Source: Kineothrix sp. MB12-C1
Lineage (GTDB): Bacteria > Bacillota > Clostridia > Lachnospirales > Lachnospiraceae
Assembly (NCBI RefSeq): GCF_030863805.1
Contig: NZ_CP132957.1
Span: forward strand, 434,001-498,000
Direction: 5' to 3'
Length of the DNA: 64,000 nt
Both the position numbers and the translations under genes were made by a program. The notes beneath the pieces are model-generated. The model worked only from the letters and a program-made list of their open reading frames with translations. It was not told the origin of the DNA and made no database searches. Every line of letters begins with the position of its first letter. Within the stretch, counting starts at the first letter, position 1. Positions 29,276 to 37,345 of the stretch are shown here, piece by piece.

Positions 29276-29962
29276 CTACTGCTCTTCTGTCGTATGATTT
29301 CGGCGCGTCAGTTCTCTCATCTTCGCCTCTAAGTCCAAGATGCGGTTGGTAAGCTCGCTATTCGCATGCTGTAAATTGGCAATATCCTCTTTCACCGGAT
29401 CCGGAAGGTTCACTTGATCCATTTCTTCCTGCGGAAAGACCTGATTATTCCGCTTTACCACACGACCCGGAACGCCTACTACCGTGGAATTGTCCGGAAC
29501 CTCTTCCAAAACGACGCTTCCCGCACCTATCTTTGAATTATCTCCGATTTTAAAGGAGCCTAATACTTTTGCTCCGGCACTGATCATGACATTATTTCCT
29601 ACCGTCGGATGCCGTTTCCCACATTCCTTACCGGTACCTCCCAAGGTAACCCCCTGATACAATGTCACATTATCTCCAATAATTGTTGTCTCACCGATAA
29701 TCACACCGTGGCCATGATCGATAAAGAACCCTTCTCCGATCTGTGCTCCCGGATGTATTTCTATTCCCGTTTTTCTTACTCCTCTTTGAGATACCCATCT
29801 TGCAAGAAAATAGTGCTTCTTCAAGTACAACTTGTGAGCCAGTCTATAATGAAGCATTACTTTAAAACTGGGATAGAGAAAAACCTCCATCGCACTGTGA
29901 ATGGCTGGGTCGCGCTGTTTGATTATGGCAATCTCTTCCCTCACTCTTCTTAGAAATCCCAT
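29276..29962 (-). CDS. cysE: Serine O-acetyltransferase
   Basis: A 228-aa enzyme making O-acetylserine for cysteine synthesis. The N-terminal helical domain (1-65) is followed by hexapeptide repeats with the catalytic DHGHGVVIGET-type block (FIDHGHGVIIGETTIIG), TLGGTGK and the PTVGNNVMIS turn. A 40-residue C-terminal coiled-coil tail (about 185-228) is unusual. GGAGGAATAGT sets the start at MGFLRR; upstream sequence is the T-box terminator, not coding. Confidence 0.95.
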   Translation of the reverse strand: MGFLRRVREEIAIIKQRDPAIHSAMEVFLYPSFKVMLHYRLAHKLYLKKHYFLARWVSQRGVRKTGIEIHPGAQIGEGFFIDHGHGVIIGETTIIGDNVTLYQGVTLGGTGKECGKRHPTVGNNVMISAGAKVLGSFKIGDNSKIGAGSVVLEEVPDNSTVVGVPGRVVKRNNQVFPQEEMDQVNLPDPVKEDIANLQHANSELTNRILDLEAKMRELTRRNHTTEEQ

Positions 29963-29975
29963 ACTATTCCTCCAT

Positions 29976-30256
29976 ATAAAAAAACTCCGTCCTCCTAAAA
30001 TAATAAGAGACGAAGTTATCCGCGGTTCCACTCTAATTAAAGACGATTTCAAATCATCTTTCCCTTGTGTAGCGTAACGTGCTTTCCCGTACCCGGATAC
30101 TCAATCTTCTATTTCTCCGGATCAGCTCACAAATGCACTTGGGTTATCCTCGTATCGGGACTGCTTTCAGCCGGTGACCTTCCCTCTCTGGCATCGTCAG
30201 ATAACTTACTCTTTTTGTTCGTAGCCTTTATCCTATTTAGACGAAGCTTACTTCTT
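29976..30256 (-). promoter_or_regulatory. T-box leader (Cys) for cysE-cysS
   Basis: The conserved T-box sequence AGAGTGGAACCGCGG lies at 30020-30034. Stem I shows AGAGAGGGAAGG, a distal GGCTGAAAGCAGTCC hairpin and the specifier AAGTGCATTTG with TGC (Cys) at 30135-30137. The terminator stem GACGAAGT/ACTCCGTC is followed by TTTTTTT at the 3' end. Uncharged tRNA-Cys should stabilise the antiterminator and turn on cysE-cysS. The specifier matches both downstream genes. Confidence 0.93.
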
Positions 30257-30261
30257 AGCTT

Positions 30262-30290
30262 AGCATATGCAATAACCCCTTGTTTGTCAA
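30262..30290 (-). promoter_or_regulatory. Promoter of the T-box operon
   Basis: TTGACA and TATGCT are separated by 17 bases on the minus strand, immediately before the T-box stem I. The -35 overlaps the last codons of hflX. Confidence 0.8.
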
Positions 30291-31585
30291 TACATTTTTG
30301 CATATTGTGCATATTTTTGCGCATCTGCCGCATGACAATCTACGGTTAACCGAACACCATCCTCTAAGTATTCCTGTTCCTTTACTTGCGCCTTCTCCAT
30401 AAGATAAGATACTATCTGTCCTTTATCATAAGGAATTAAAAACTGAGCCGATACATAATCGTCATATACCGCCTTTACGATCATATCTGTTAATTCTGTA
30501 AGTCCCTGACCGCCTTTCGCAGACATATAAATCTTATCCTCTCCTACTATTTTAGGCAGGTTCTCCATCTCACATAGATCCGCCTTATTATAAACATAAA
30601 TGACTGGAATATTGGCAGCACCGATTTCCTGTAAAGTCCCCTGAGTCACTTCAATCTGCTTCTTATAATCTTCATCCGAATAATCGATAATATATAAGAG
30701 CAAATCCGCATTTTTCACTTCTTCCAGCGTGGATCGGAACGCCTTAACAAGCCCATGAGGCAACTTATGAATAAATCCTACCGTATCCGCAAGAAGAAAT
30801 TCTTTATTATTTCCTACCTCTATATTCCTAACGGTGGTATCCAGAGTGGCAAAAAGCATATCTTTTTCAAATACCTTCTTCTCTTCATCTTGTAAATATC
30901 GTTCCACCATCGCATTCATTAACGTAGACTTCCCTGCATTGGTATATCCAACCAAAGATACCTTGGGAATTCTCGATGACATACGCCGTTTGCTCTGAGT
31001 TTCCCGCTCCTTCGATACTTCCTCAAGTTCTCTGCGAAGTTCCACCAGACGTTTCTCAATCTTACGCCTATCCAGTTCCAGCTTCTTCTCTCCGGAACCT
31101 TTACTACTCATACTTCCGCTGGCACCACCCTGCCTGGTCAGCGCTTCATGCATCCCAACTAAACGGGATAGCAGATATTGTAACCGTGCTGTCTCCACCT
31201 GCAGCTTGGCCTCTCTTGTTTTCGCCCTTCGGGAGAAAATATCCAAAATCAGAGTCGTTCGATCAAGTACCGGCATCTCCAGATCCCTCTGAAGATTACG
31301 CAATTGGGAGGGTGTCAGGGAATTATCGAAGATAACGATATCCACATTTAAAGCTTTGGCATACTCTTTTACCTCTTGTACTTTTCCCGTACCTATATAA
31401 TGCGCTTTATTTACTGATTCCATCTTCTGAGTCACGACTCCAGCCACCGACATATAACATGCTTCGGCAAGTTCTCCTAACTCCTTCATGGAACGTTCGA
31501 AGTTATCATCTTCCCCTGTATCAAGCCCTACAAGTAATGCTTTCTCCAGCTCCTGTTCCATAACCTCTTTTCTTTCTTCCGTCAT
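30287..31585 (-). CDS. hflX: GTPase HflX
   Basis: A 432-aa ribosome-splitting GTPase. The N-terminal HflX domain (about 25-195) contains VGLDTGEDDNFERS, GTGKVQEV, FDNSLTPSQLRNL and the RRAKTREAKLQVETARLQYL helix. The G domain starts with GYTNAGKSTLMNA (P-loop) and contains ADTVGFIHKLP and NKADL. It rescues stalled ribosomes under heat or antibiotic stress. Codirectional, upstream of the cysE leader. Confidence 0.95.
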   Translation of the reverse strand: MTEERKEVMEQELEKALLVGLDTGEDDNFERSMKELGELAEACYMSVAGVVTQKMESVNKAHYIGTGKVQEVKEYAKALNVDIVIFDNSLTPSQLRNLQRDLEMPVLDRTTLILDIFSRRAKTREAKLQVETARLQYLLSRLVGMHEALTRQGGASGSMSSKGSGEKKLELDRRKIEKRLVELRRELEEVSKERETQSKRRMSSRIPKVSLVGYTNAGKSTLMNAMVERYLQDEEKKVFEKDMLFATLDTTVRNIEVGNNKEFLLADTVGFIHKLPHGLVKAFRSTLEEVKNADLLLYIIDYSDEDYKKQIEVTQGTLQEIGAANIPVIYVYNKADLCEMENLPKIVGEDKIYMSAKGGQGLTELTDMIVKAVYDDYVSAQFLIPYDKGQIVSYLMEKAQVKEQEYLEDGVRLTVDCHAADAQKYAQYAKMY

Positions 31586-31655
31586 CAGGTTCTTCCTTTC
31601 TTACAACTATCCGTTTCACAATTATCTACCACCGAATAAATGGTGTATTTACTCT

Positions 31656-31736
31656 ATACCTTAGCCGCAAGCGGCCAGGTATGTTTCATGCACACTCGCT
31701 TTGCTCGGCGCAGTATAATATTGTTAAAATATTATA
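31656..31736. repeat. Dispersed repeat A, full copy
   Basis: An ~81-bp unit starts with the palindrome ATACCTTAGCCGC-AA-GCGGCCAGGTAT, continues with CACTCGCTTTGCTCGGCGCA, and ends with the palindrome TATAATATTGTTAAAATATTATA. A nearly identical copy lies at 45648-45729 inside the phage element, and a core-only copy at 19012-19041. This copy overlaps the stop codon of the downstream acetyltransferase gene. Confidence 0.85.
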
Positions 31737-32937
31737 CAATCTCATTAATAAAAATATGGGAAAACACTTTTATCCGCTCTATTTCTGTAAGCACTTTCTC
31801 TTTTTCCTTCTCTTCGGAAAAGGAAAAACATTCTTCCGCCTCCCGATAACCAAATACCCAAGAAGTCAGAGCATCGATTCCCACAATGCACATCACTTTC
31901 TTATCATCATCCTCACACTTTTGTATAGAGGCTTCTTCCTCGCTTATCCGATATTCCCACAGACCGTTATTTCCCATAATTATAGGGTCTTCTATCTGAA
32001 TTGTCAGCACCACTTCCTCAGCCTGTCCCTCAGCCTTTGCCTTAGGTTCTTTCAGCCTAAGTAAGGATAGCATGGCTGCTGCGTCCACAATTCGTGCCAT
32101 AATAATTGGCTGGTCATTTTTCTCCTGTAGGATACCAGCTTTCCCGATAAGAGAAGCATTCTCAAAAATAGCTTCCTGAATATCCTCTTTTTCCTCTTCT
32201 TTTGTATGAAGAAAATATCCCTCTATCTTCCGGGGACCTTCCCCGTCTTTTTCCTTTCGTACCAGAAAGATTCCACCCTGCTGTACTTTCAGCTCTTTTA
32301 TGAAAGTTTCATAATAAGATTCATCCCTATTCATAAAAACATCGTAGTGTTCTTCTAAGTAGCGGTTCACATAGAGAAGTAACTCCGAAAGTTCCTCCTC
32401 CTTAAGCAGTGCAACTTCCCATCGCCCGGAGGACAGCTCGAATATCTCCCCGGCTGCTTTCACATTCTGCATCGGAATATTCGTTTCGTACTTCTTCTTG
32501 TCGTAGATATATACAAATTGATAAGGTTCATAAATCTTCGGGCTTGCAGGCATTAGAAAGGTAAAGGGCTGTCCTTGTCCATACATGCGGCTTAAGGAAG
32601 CCTCTAACAGCATCCTCATATATCCTCTGCGCCGATACTGTTCCTGCGTTGCTACACCTACGATGTAATTAGCCTCCTGGCAGATAAATCTGCCACCTAT
32701 CCGCAGCCTCATATTATAAGGAGATAGGTGAAGCATGGCTGCTGCATCCTCATAAGGTATGCTTGCAGCCATCATTTCTCCTATCTTTTCCTTATCTTTT
32801 TCTATTACGAACGCATGATTGCGCTTCACTTTTTCTTCGAAATAATAGTCTGTAAATTCTTGGGAATCCTCAGAAAATACCTTCTCCCATAAAGACTTAA
32901 GGCTAAGGCATTCTTCTCCTCTTATTTCTTTTACCAT
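31732..32937 (-). CDS. Eis-like GNAT acetyltransferase
   Basis: A 401-aa protein with an N-terminal GNAT domain (about 1-150; acetyl-CoA loop VGVATQEQYRRRGYMRML), a second degenerate GNAT-like region and a C-terminal SCP2-type domain (about 285-400), the Eis arrangement. Eis enzymes acetylate aminoglycosides or protein lysines; the substrate here is unknown. It lies 39 bases after ispF, probably cotranscribed. Confidence 0.82.
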   Translation of the reverse strand: MVKEIRGEECLSLKSLWEKVFSEDSQEFTDYYFEEKVKRNHAFVIEKDKEKIGEMMAASIPYEDAAAMLHLSPYNMRLRIGGRFICQEANYIVGVATQEQYRRRGYMRMLLEASLSRMYGQGQPFTFLMPASPKIYEPYQFVYIYDKKKYETNIPMQNVKAAGEIFELSSGRWEVALLKEEELSELLLYVNRYLEEHYDVFMNRDESYYETFIKELKVQQGGIFLVRKEKDGEGPRKIEGYFLHTKEEEKEDIQEAIFENASLIGKAGILQEKNDQPIIMARIVDAAAMLSLLRLKEPKAKAEGQAEEVVLTIQIEDPIIMGNNGLWEYRISEEEASIQKCEDDDKKVMCIVGIDALTSWVFGYREAEECFSFSEEKEKEKVLTEIERIKVFSHIFINEIV

Positions 32938-32976
32938 ATATGTCCGACTCCTTTGTACTACTTAAAAAACGCTCTT

Positions 32977-33519
32977 CTATCGATGGGAACAGCCGCTGCA
33001 TCCATCACATTTGTTGGGAGCTGTCATATCCTCCATGTAATAATTCATAGGGCTCGTAAGCATACAGATCGCTTGTGAGGAAATACCTTCTCCTGTTCCT
33101 GTGAATCCCAGGCCCTCTTCTGTTGTTGCCTTTACATTTACCTGTGCAATATCAATACCAAGCGCCTGCGCAATATTTTCCCGCATCTTATCGATATGGG
33201 GGCGCATCTTAGGAGCCTGTGCAATAATCGTCGCATCGATATTTTCTATTAAAAAGCAGCTCTCCTCCAACTGTCTTCCCACTTCTTTAAGCAGTTCCAT
33301 GGAGGAAGCACCTTTATAGGCTTCATCCGTATCCGGGAAAAGCTTTCCAATATCGCCAAGTGCCGCTGCCCCCAGTAATGCATCCATAACTGCATGCAGA
33401 AGAACATCTGCATCCGAATGACCGAGCAATCCTTTCTCGTAGGGAATCGTAACTCCCCCGACAATCAAATCTCTATCTTCTACTAATCTATGAACATCAT
33501 ATCCCATTCCGATTCTCAT
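32977..33519 (-). CDS. ispF: 2-C-methyl-D-erythritol 2,4-cyclodiphosphate synthase
   Basis: A 180-aa enzyme of the MEP isoprenoid pathway. It has the N-terminal GMGYDVHRL with metal ligands Asp/His, [31 protein letters not shown] and the C-terminal [17 protein letters not shown]. It is about 20 residues longer than most IspF: the tail ends in [10 protein letters not shown], four cysteine/histidine candidates that could bind metal. The core is complete, so activity is expected. Confidence 0.95.
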   Translation of the reverse strand: MRIGMGYDVHRLVEDRDLIVGGVTIPYEKGLLGHSDADVLLHAVMDALLGAAALGDIGKLFPDTDEAYKGASSMELLKEVGRQLEESCFLIENIDATIIAQAPKMRPHIDKMRENIAQALGIDIAQVNVKATTEEGLGFTGTGEGISSQAICMLTSPMNYYMEDMTAPNKCDGCSGCSHR

Positions 33520-33559
33520 ATGATAATTATCCTCTTTCTTCTCCTGTAATCAAGTTTAT

Positions 33560-33592
33560 GTTACTATTCACGGCTTCGCCATGAACAGCAAC
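33560..33592. repeat. Short palindromic repeat C
   Basis: GTTACTATTCACGGC-TTC-GCCATGAACAGCAAC is an imperfect 15-base-pair hairpin upstream of ispF. Its arms recur at the ends of the structured element at 44686-44843. Confidence 0.6.
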
Positions 33593-33654
33593 AAGTTTAT
33601 TTTAATCTTATTGATTATAGCATTATTTCCCCCAAATAGAAATGCCTTTCTTTC

Positions 33655-33801
33655 CTATCTTTTCTGATTAATCGGCCCTATCCCTTCTTTCCTTATATTA
33701 TGCTCTTGATTTTGATTCTCCGGTTTCGCACTCTGCGTCACAGTATTGAACTTCTCTTCCGTTTTCTTCCTCTGTTCTTGCATTTCCTCTTTCTTATTCA
33801 T
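33655..33801 (-). CDS. Small hydrophilic protein (48 aa)
   Basis: A 48-codon frame with a perfect AAGGAGGT site eight bases before ATG. The product is Lys/Glu/Gln-rich, without hydrophobic segments, ending NIRKEGIGPINQKR. Its composition resembles small clostridial spore-associated proteins, but no family can be assigned with certainty. Confidence 0.55.
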   Translation of the reverse strand: MNKKEEMQEQRKKTEEKFNTVTQSAKPENQNQEHNIRKEGIGPINQKR

Positions 33802-34031
33802 TCTAATTGAACCTCCTTCTCTTATTTATGCTGTGCTACTCCAAACATCTGCAAATTTCTATAATATTATCTACACTTTCTCTTTCCTTCATCCAAGAAA
33901 CCCTCGATTTTCACTTTACATCAATACCTTGTTCAGATTTTTAGCCAATAGTTTGAAAAGGCTTTATACGCTCACACTATTTCTCCACTCACGGCATACT
34001 CTAAAGTAAACTTATATCATAAGGAAATTCC

Positions 34032-34520
34032 ATGGACTTTACATCTCCTTCTACTTACTATACCGGCATCACAGGTATTATCGAACGCATTACTCCTATG
34101 AATTCACAATGCTGTAATCAGATTATTAGCCTCCGTTCCCAAAACGGAACGGTTAATTTCGTTCTTTCTCCGGGAACCTATGTTACGGACAACACGTTGC
34201 TTCGCACAAGAATGCGCATCACTGCTTTCTATGATGCTAACCTCCCGGTTCCTCTCATTTATCCCCCACAATATCAGGCCGCATTCATTGGACGTACGGA
34301 GCCGGGCGAGAACATTATGATCGATTATTTTGATACAAATCTGGTTTCTGCAAATAATTCCCTGAGACTTGCCGTAGACCCCTCCACCAGAGTGAGTACT
34401 GCCAATGGTCAGCAATTCACATGCGACTTGGGTAATCACCTTTTAATGGTCTACTATAGCTTTATTACAAGGAGTGCCCCATCTCAGACAACTCCTGAAA
34501 GAATTATCGTTTTCTGTTAA
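34032..34520 (+). CDS. Conserved beta-rich hypothetical protein
   Basis: A 162-aa protein, without signal peptide or membrane helix, with a beta-rich pattern. The blocks GTVNFVLSPGTYVTDN and FYDANLPVPLIYPPQYQA look like a conserved clostridial family whose function I do not know. C-terminal STRVSTANGQQFTCDLGNHL and TTPERIIVFC resemble the first half, so the protein may be two copies of an OB-like fold. AAGGAAA precedes the start; a strong terminator follows. Confidence 0.65.
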   Translation: MDFTSPSTYYTGITGIIERITPMNSQCCNQIISLRSQNGTVNFVLSPGTYVTDNTLLRTRMRITAFYDANLPVPLIYPPQYQAAFIGRTEPGENIMIDYFDTNLVSANNSLRLAVDPSTRVSTANGQQFTCDLGNHLLMVYYSFITRSAPSQTTPERIIVFC

Positions 34521-34590
34521 GATTTTATATCATAAAAAATTAATACTCTCACGTATTATCATCCCAGGGATTTTCTATGATATAAACAAA

Positions 34591-34645
34591 ACCGGGCGGA
34601 TGAAATCGCCGTCATCTGACGACTCATCTGCCCGGTATTCTTTTT
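34591..34645 (+). terminator. Terminator after the beta-rich gene
   Basis: ACCGGGCGGATGA pairs with TCATCTGCCCGGT (13 base pairs, one G-T) around a 20-base loop, then ATTCTTTTT. Confidence 0.85.
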
Positions 34646-34727
34646 ACTATCATAACGTAACTGTTCGGCACCCGTTACTCCATAACCTCTTTTTAGCCTA
34701 GTTGAAATAAATATTTTCCTTTAATAT

Positions 34728-35876
34728 CTATACTCCGAAAACCGCTGCCGCTCTTCCCATATTCTCTATGACAGGAACAGAAAACGGACACTTGCTCTCA
34801 CAGCTTCCGCACTGAATACAATCCGAGCCGTATGCTGCCAGTTCTCTGTAATGCTGACCAACACCTTTATTCACCGCACTCGCATCCATCGTAGCGATAT
34901 CCAGGTATTTAGTCACCGCCGCTATGTCAATCCCTACAGGGCAGGGCTGACAATGATTACAGTAAACACAGCTTCCTTTAAAATCGCTATTCATACCACG
35001 AATTGCCTCGGTATAATCCAAGTCATCGGAAGTTGCCGATAAATAAGTCACTGCCCCTTCTATCTGCTTTCTGCTCTGGCACCCCACCATAACACTGGCT
35101 ACTGACGGCCTTGTGAGCGCATAATGGATACATTGATGCACCGTGAGCGGCTCCGCAAAAGGCGTATGCTCCTTAGAAAGCAGTTTTCCCCCACCCAAGG
35201 TCTTCATAACGGTAATCGGAATATCCAGTTTATCACATGTACGATACAACTCCAGACGCTTCGCATCGATTTCCAGCATCATGCTTTTATCGAACGCATT
35301 GCTTAAGTAATTCAGCGCATCCACCTCAGCCGGAATCATATCAAAAGCAGGATTGACGCTGAACATCAGCAAATCGACCACTCCCGTCTCCACCACCTTC
35401 TTGGCAATTACCGGATTATGCGAACTGGCACCAATTCCTCGAATCACGCCCGCCCTCTTCAATTCTTCCGCATATCGTACGATATCGGAGTGAAAAACTT
35501 CATCAAAATGCTGTTCGCTATCGATAAAAAATAACATACCAAAGTCTATGTAATCCGTTCCTAAATCCGTCAGAAGATTTTCAAAATATTTCTTGCATGT
35601 GGGCAGATCTCTTGAAATATCATATTGGTGATTGATATCGGTAGAACCGATATGCCCCTGAATCAAGAATTTTTCACGATTTCCTTCGATAGCGCGTCCA
35701 ATCTTCCGCCTAATATCGCTGCCCGGCATAAACACATCCATCATATTGACGCCATATTCCATCGCAGCATCGATGGTTTCCTTCACCACCTCGTAATCCT
35801 TCCCGTCCAGATGTTCCGTTCCAAGCCCAATAATTCCGGCTTCCATCCCGGTCTTTCCCAGCTTCCTATACTTCAT
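34728..35876 (-). CDS. Aldo/keto reductase with 4Fe-4S domain
   Basis: A 382-aa protein. The N-terminal aldo/keto reductase barrel (about 1-270) shows GLGTEHLDG, catalytic-type Asp and Tyr regions, and GVIRGIGASSHNP. A C-terminal ferredoxin-like segment has CVYCNHCQPCPVGID and CIQCGSCESKCPF, enough cysteines for two 4Fe-4S clusters. Such fused reductases in anaerobes probably couple NAD(P)H and ferredoxin; the substrate is unknown. Confidence 0.9.
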   Translation of the reverse strand: MKYRKLGKTGMEAGIIGLGTEHLDGKDYEVVKETIDAAMEYGVNMMDVFMPGSDIRRKIGRAIEGNREKFLIQGHIGSTDINHQYDISRDLPTCKKYFENLLTDLGTDYIDFGMLFFIDSEQHFDEVFHSDIVRYAEELKRAGVIRGIGASSHNPVIAKKVVETGVVDLLMFSVNPAFDMIPAEVDALNYLSNAFDKSMMLEIDAKRLELYRTCDKLDIPITVMKTLGGGKLLSKEHTPFAEPLTVHQCIHYALTRPSVASVMVGCQSRKQIEGAVTYLSATSDDLDYTEAIRGMNSDFKGSCVYCNHCQPCPVGIDIAAVTKYLDIATMDASAVNKGVGQHYRELAAYGSDCIQCGSCESKCPFSVPVIENMGRAAAVFGV

Positions 35877-35915
35877 ATCCCTTGCCTCCTTTTATATAGT
35901 TGCTATTTTTCCTTT

Positions 35916-36593
35916 TTATTTATCAGGTTCCAATACAACGAATGCACCTCCGAGCCCCGGAGCCGCAAGCCATTGTCCCAGATCTATCATTTTCTTACAT
36001 CCCTGATCATAGATCATAGCCTGCATATCTTCCCTTATCGATACCAAAGTTACCCAATGCCAACTATCCAAGTTCCGTACACCGCCATTAGAAAGATTCA
36101 GAAAAGCAATGGGTAAGTTATCAGTAAACGCCGATCTTAAAAAATCTAAAGCTTCTTTCTTCCCAGGGCGCCGTCTTACTAATAACGGAACTTTCAGAAG
36201 TCTTGCCTTAAGCGATATATCCTTCTTAGCTGCATAGGAAAGTACTCCCTTAATAAAAGAAGAAGCCCTGCTCATACCGAATATCCCCGGCGTCACATCG
36301 TGCCAAACTTCCTCCATAAAACGAAGCATTCCCGATTGGTCGGTCCCGTCCCCATCATAGAAACCGGAACAAAGCTCAGGCCTTGTCGCTTTCAAATACC
36401 AAAGCAAATTGGAGGCAGCCGTTGGCCCACATCCCGATAGTCTCTTACGCTTATCGGTGTACCATAGTTGCTGTGCCCCGTAGGAAACCGTTCTTCCGTC
36501 ATGAATGTGTAACCATTCCGGCGAAAGAACCTCCTTTTGCTGCAAAACTTGGTTCGTTACATTCATCGTACAATCACCTTCTCTATATTTCAT
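35916..36593 (-). CDS. C39-like cysteine peptidase family protein
   Basis: A 225-aa cytoplasmic protein of papain-like fold. The candidate nucleophile is in RLSGCGPTAASNLLWYL and the catalytic histidine in DSWHWVTLVSI. The final AAPGLGGAFVVLE is beta-rich. There is no signal peptide or ABC exporter partner, so it is not a bacteriocin processing ATPase; the substrate is unknown. Confidence 0.75.
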   Translation of the reverse strand: MKYREGDCTMNVTNQVLQQKEVLSPEWLHIHDGRTVSYGAQQLWYTDKRKRLSGCGPTAASNLLWYLKATRPELCSGFYDGDGTDQSGMLRFMEEVWHDVTPGIFGMSRASSFIKGVLSYAAKKDISLKARLLKVPLLVRRRPGKKEALDFLRSAFTDNLPIAFLNLSNGGVRNLDSWHWVTLVSIREDMQAMIYDQGCKKMIDLGQWLAAPGLGGAFVVLEPDK

Positions 36594-36647
36594 CCAATTC
36601 TATCTGAATAATTACCATTAATCGACAAGATCTATGTTACTGTGTAA

Positions 36648-36896
36648 TCATTTAAGAATTTCCCCATGAATGCAAACTCTGCCTTCATCCGGACACCTCG
36701 CATCAAATTGCTTTGAACGTATATTCCCATAATCCAATTCCGCACCATTTTGTATTGCATATACAAGAGGATATATCGTGTGCCACAATTCATGGCAAAG
36801 CGGCGGACATAAATCATCAATAATAAATTCATCGCCTTTCTTGCAATAGCCGCCCCTGCATCTACTATCCGTGATGGTTAATTTTACTTTCTCCAT
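36648..36896 (-). CDS. TIGR04076-family small protein
   Basis: An 82-aa protein with spaced cysteines: CRGGYCKKGD, DLCPPLCHELWHTIYPLVYA and ARCPDEGRV. This matches the TIGR04076 family of Cys-rich proteins found in anaerobes, possibly metal or flavin associated; function unknown. It is the last host-type gene before the phage-derived element. Confidence 0.75.
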   Translation of the reverse strand: MEKVKLTITDSRCRGGYCKKGDEFIIDDLCPPLCHELWHTIYPLVYAIQNGAELDYGNIRSKQFDARCPDEGRVCIHGEILK

Positions 36897-37073
36897 TTCT
36901 TCTATCCTCTAAAATCATTTTTATTATGAGAAACAAATCCAAAATAATACAATAAGTTCCAATCACAGAACAAGCATAGCACAAACTCAACTTGCTTACT
37001 ACAAGAAAATCCCTATAGGAAACAGGCAGCTACATGAAAGCATAGGCGTCTTACTATTGAATGATCAGATTTT

Positions 37074-37334
37074 TTATATCAAGCTTTTTATCGTCAATAA
37101 ACTTTCAAATAACGTTACCAAACGGTAATCTTCACTTATTACCTCTTTTTTCACATCCGGGATTCCATATCGTGATATTTCTATATATTTATACAAGGTT
37201 CCGTTCTCTATACCATAATCTCTTAAGTTATCATCTATTAGCATTTGTAATCCGAGTTCTTCACACAAAGCTTGAAAAGCATCGTACTTATCTATACTTC
37301 CCTCTATTGTCGTTCTTATCTTTACCTTTGCCAT
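37074..37334 (-). CDS. Small protein in operon with the sigma-DUF262 gene
   Basis: An 86-aa alpha/beta protein (MAKVKIRTTIEGSIDKYDAF at the start), with no known family recognised. It lies 11 bases downstream of the sigma-DUF262 gene, so the two are cotranscribed from the SOS-boxed promoter. It could be an accessory or anti-sigma-like partner, which is a guess from position. Confidence 0.6.
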   Translation of the reverse strand: MAKVKIRTTIEGSIDKYDAFQALCEELGLQMLIDDNLRDYGIENGTLYKYIEISRYGIPDVKKEVISEDYRLVTLFESLLTIKSLI

Positions 37335-37345
37335 AATATCACCGC

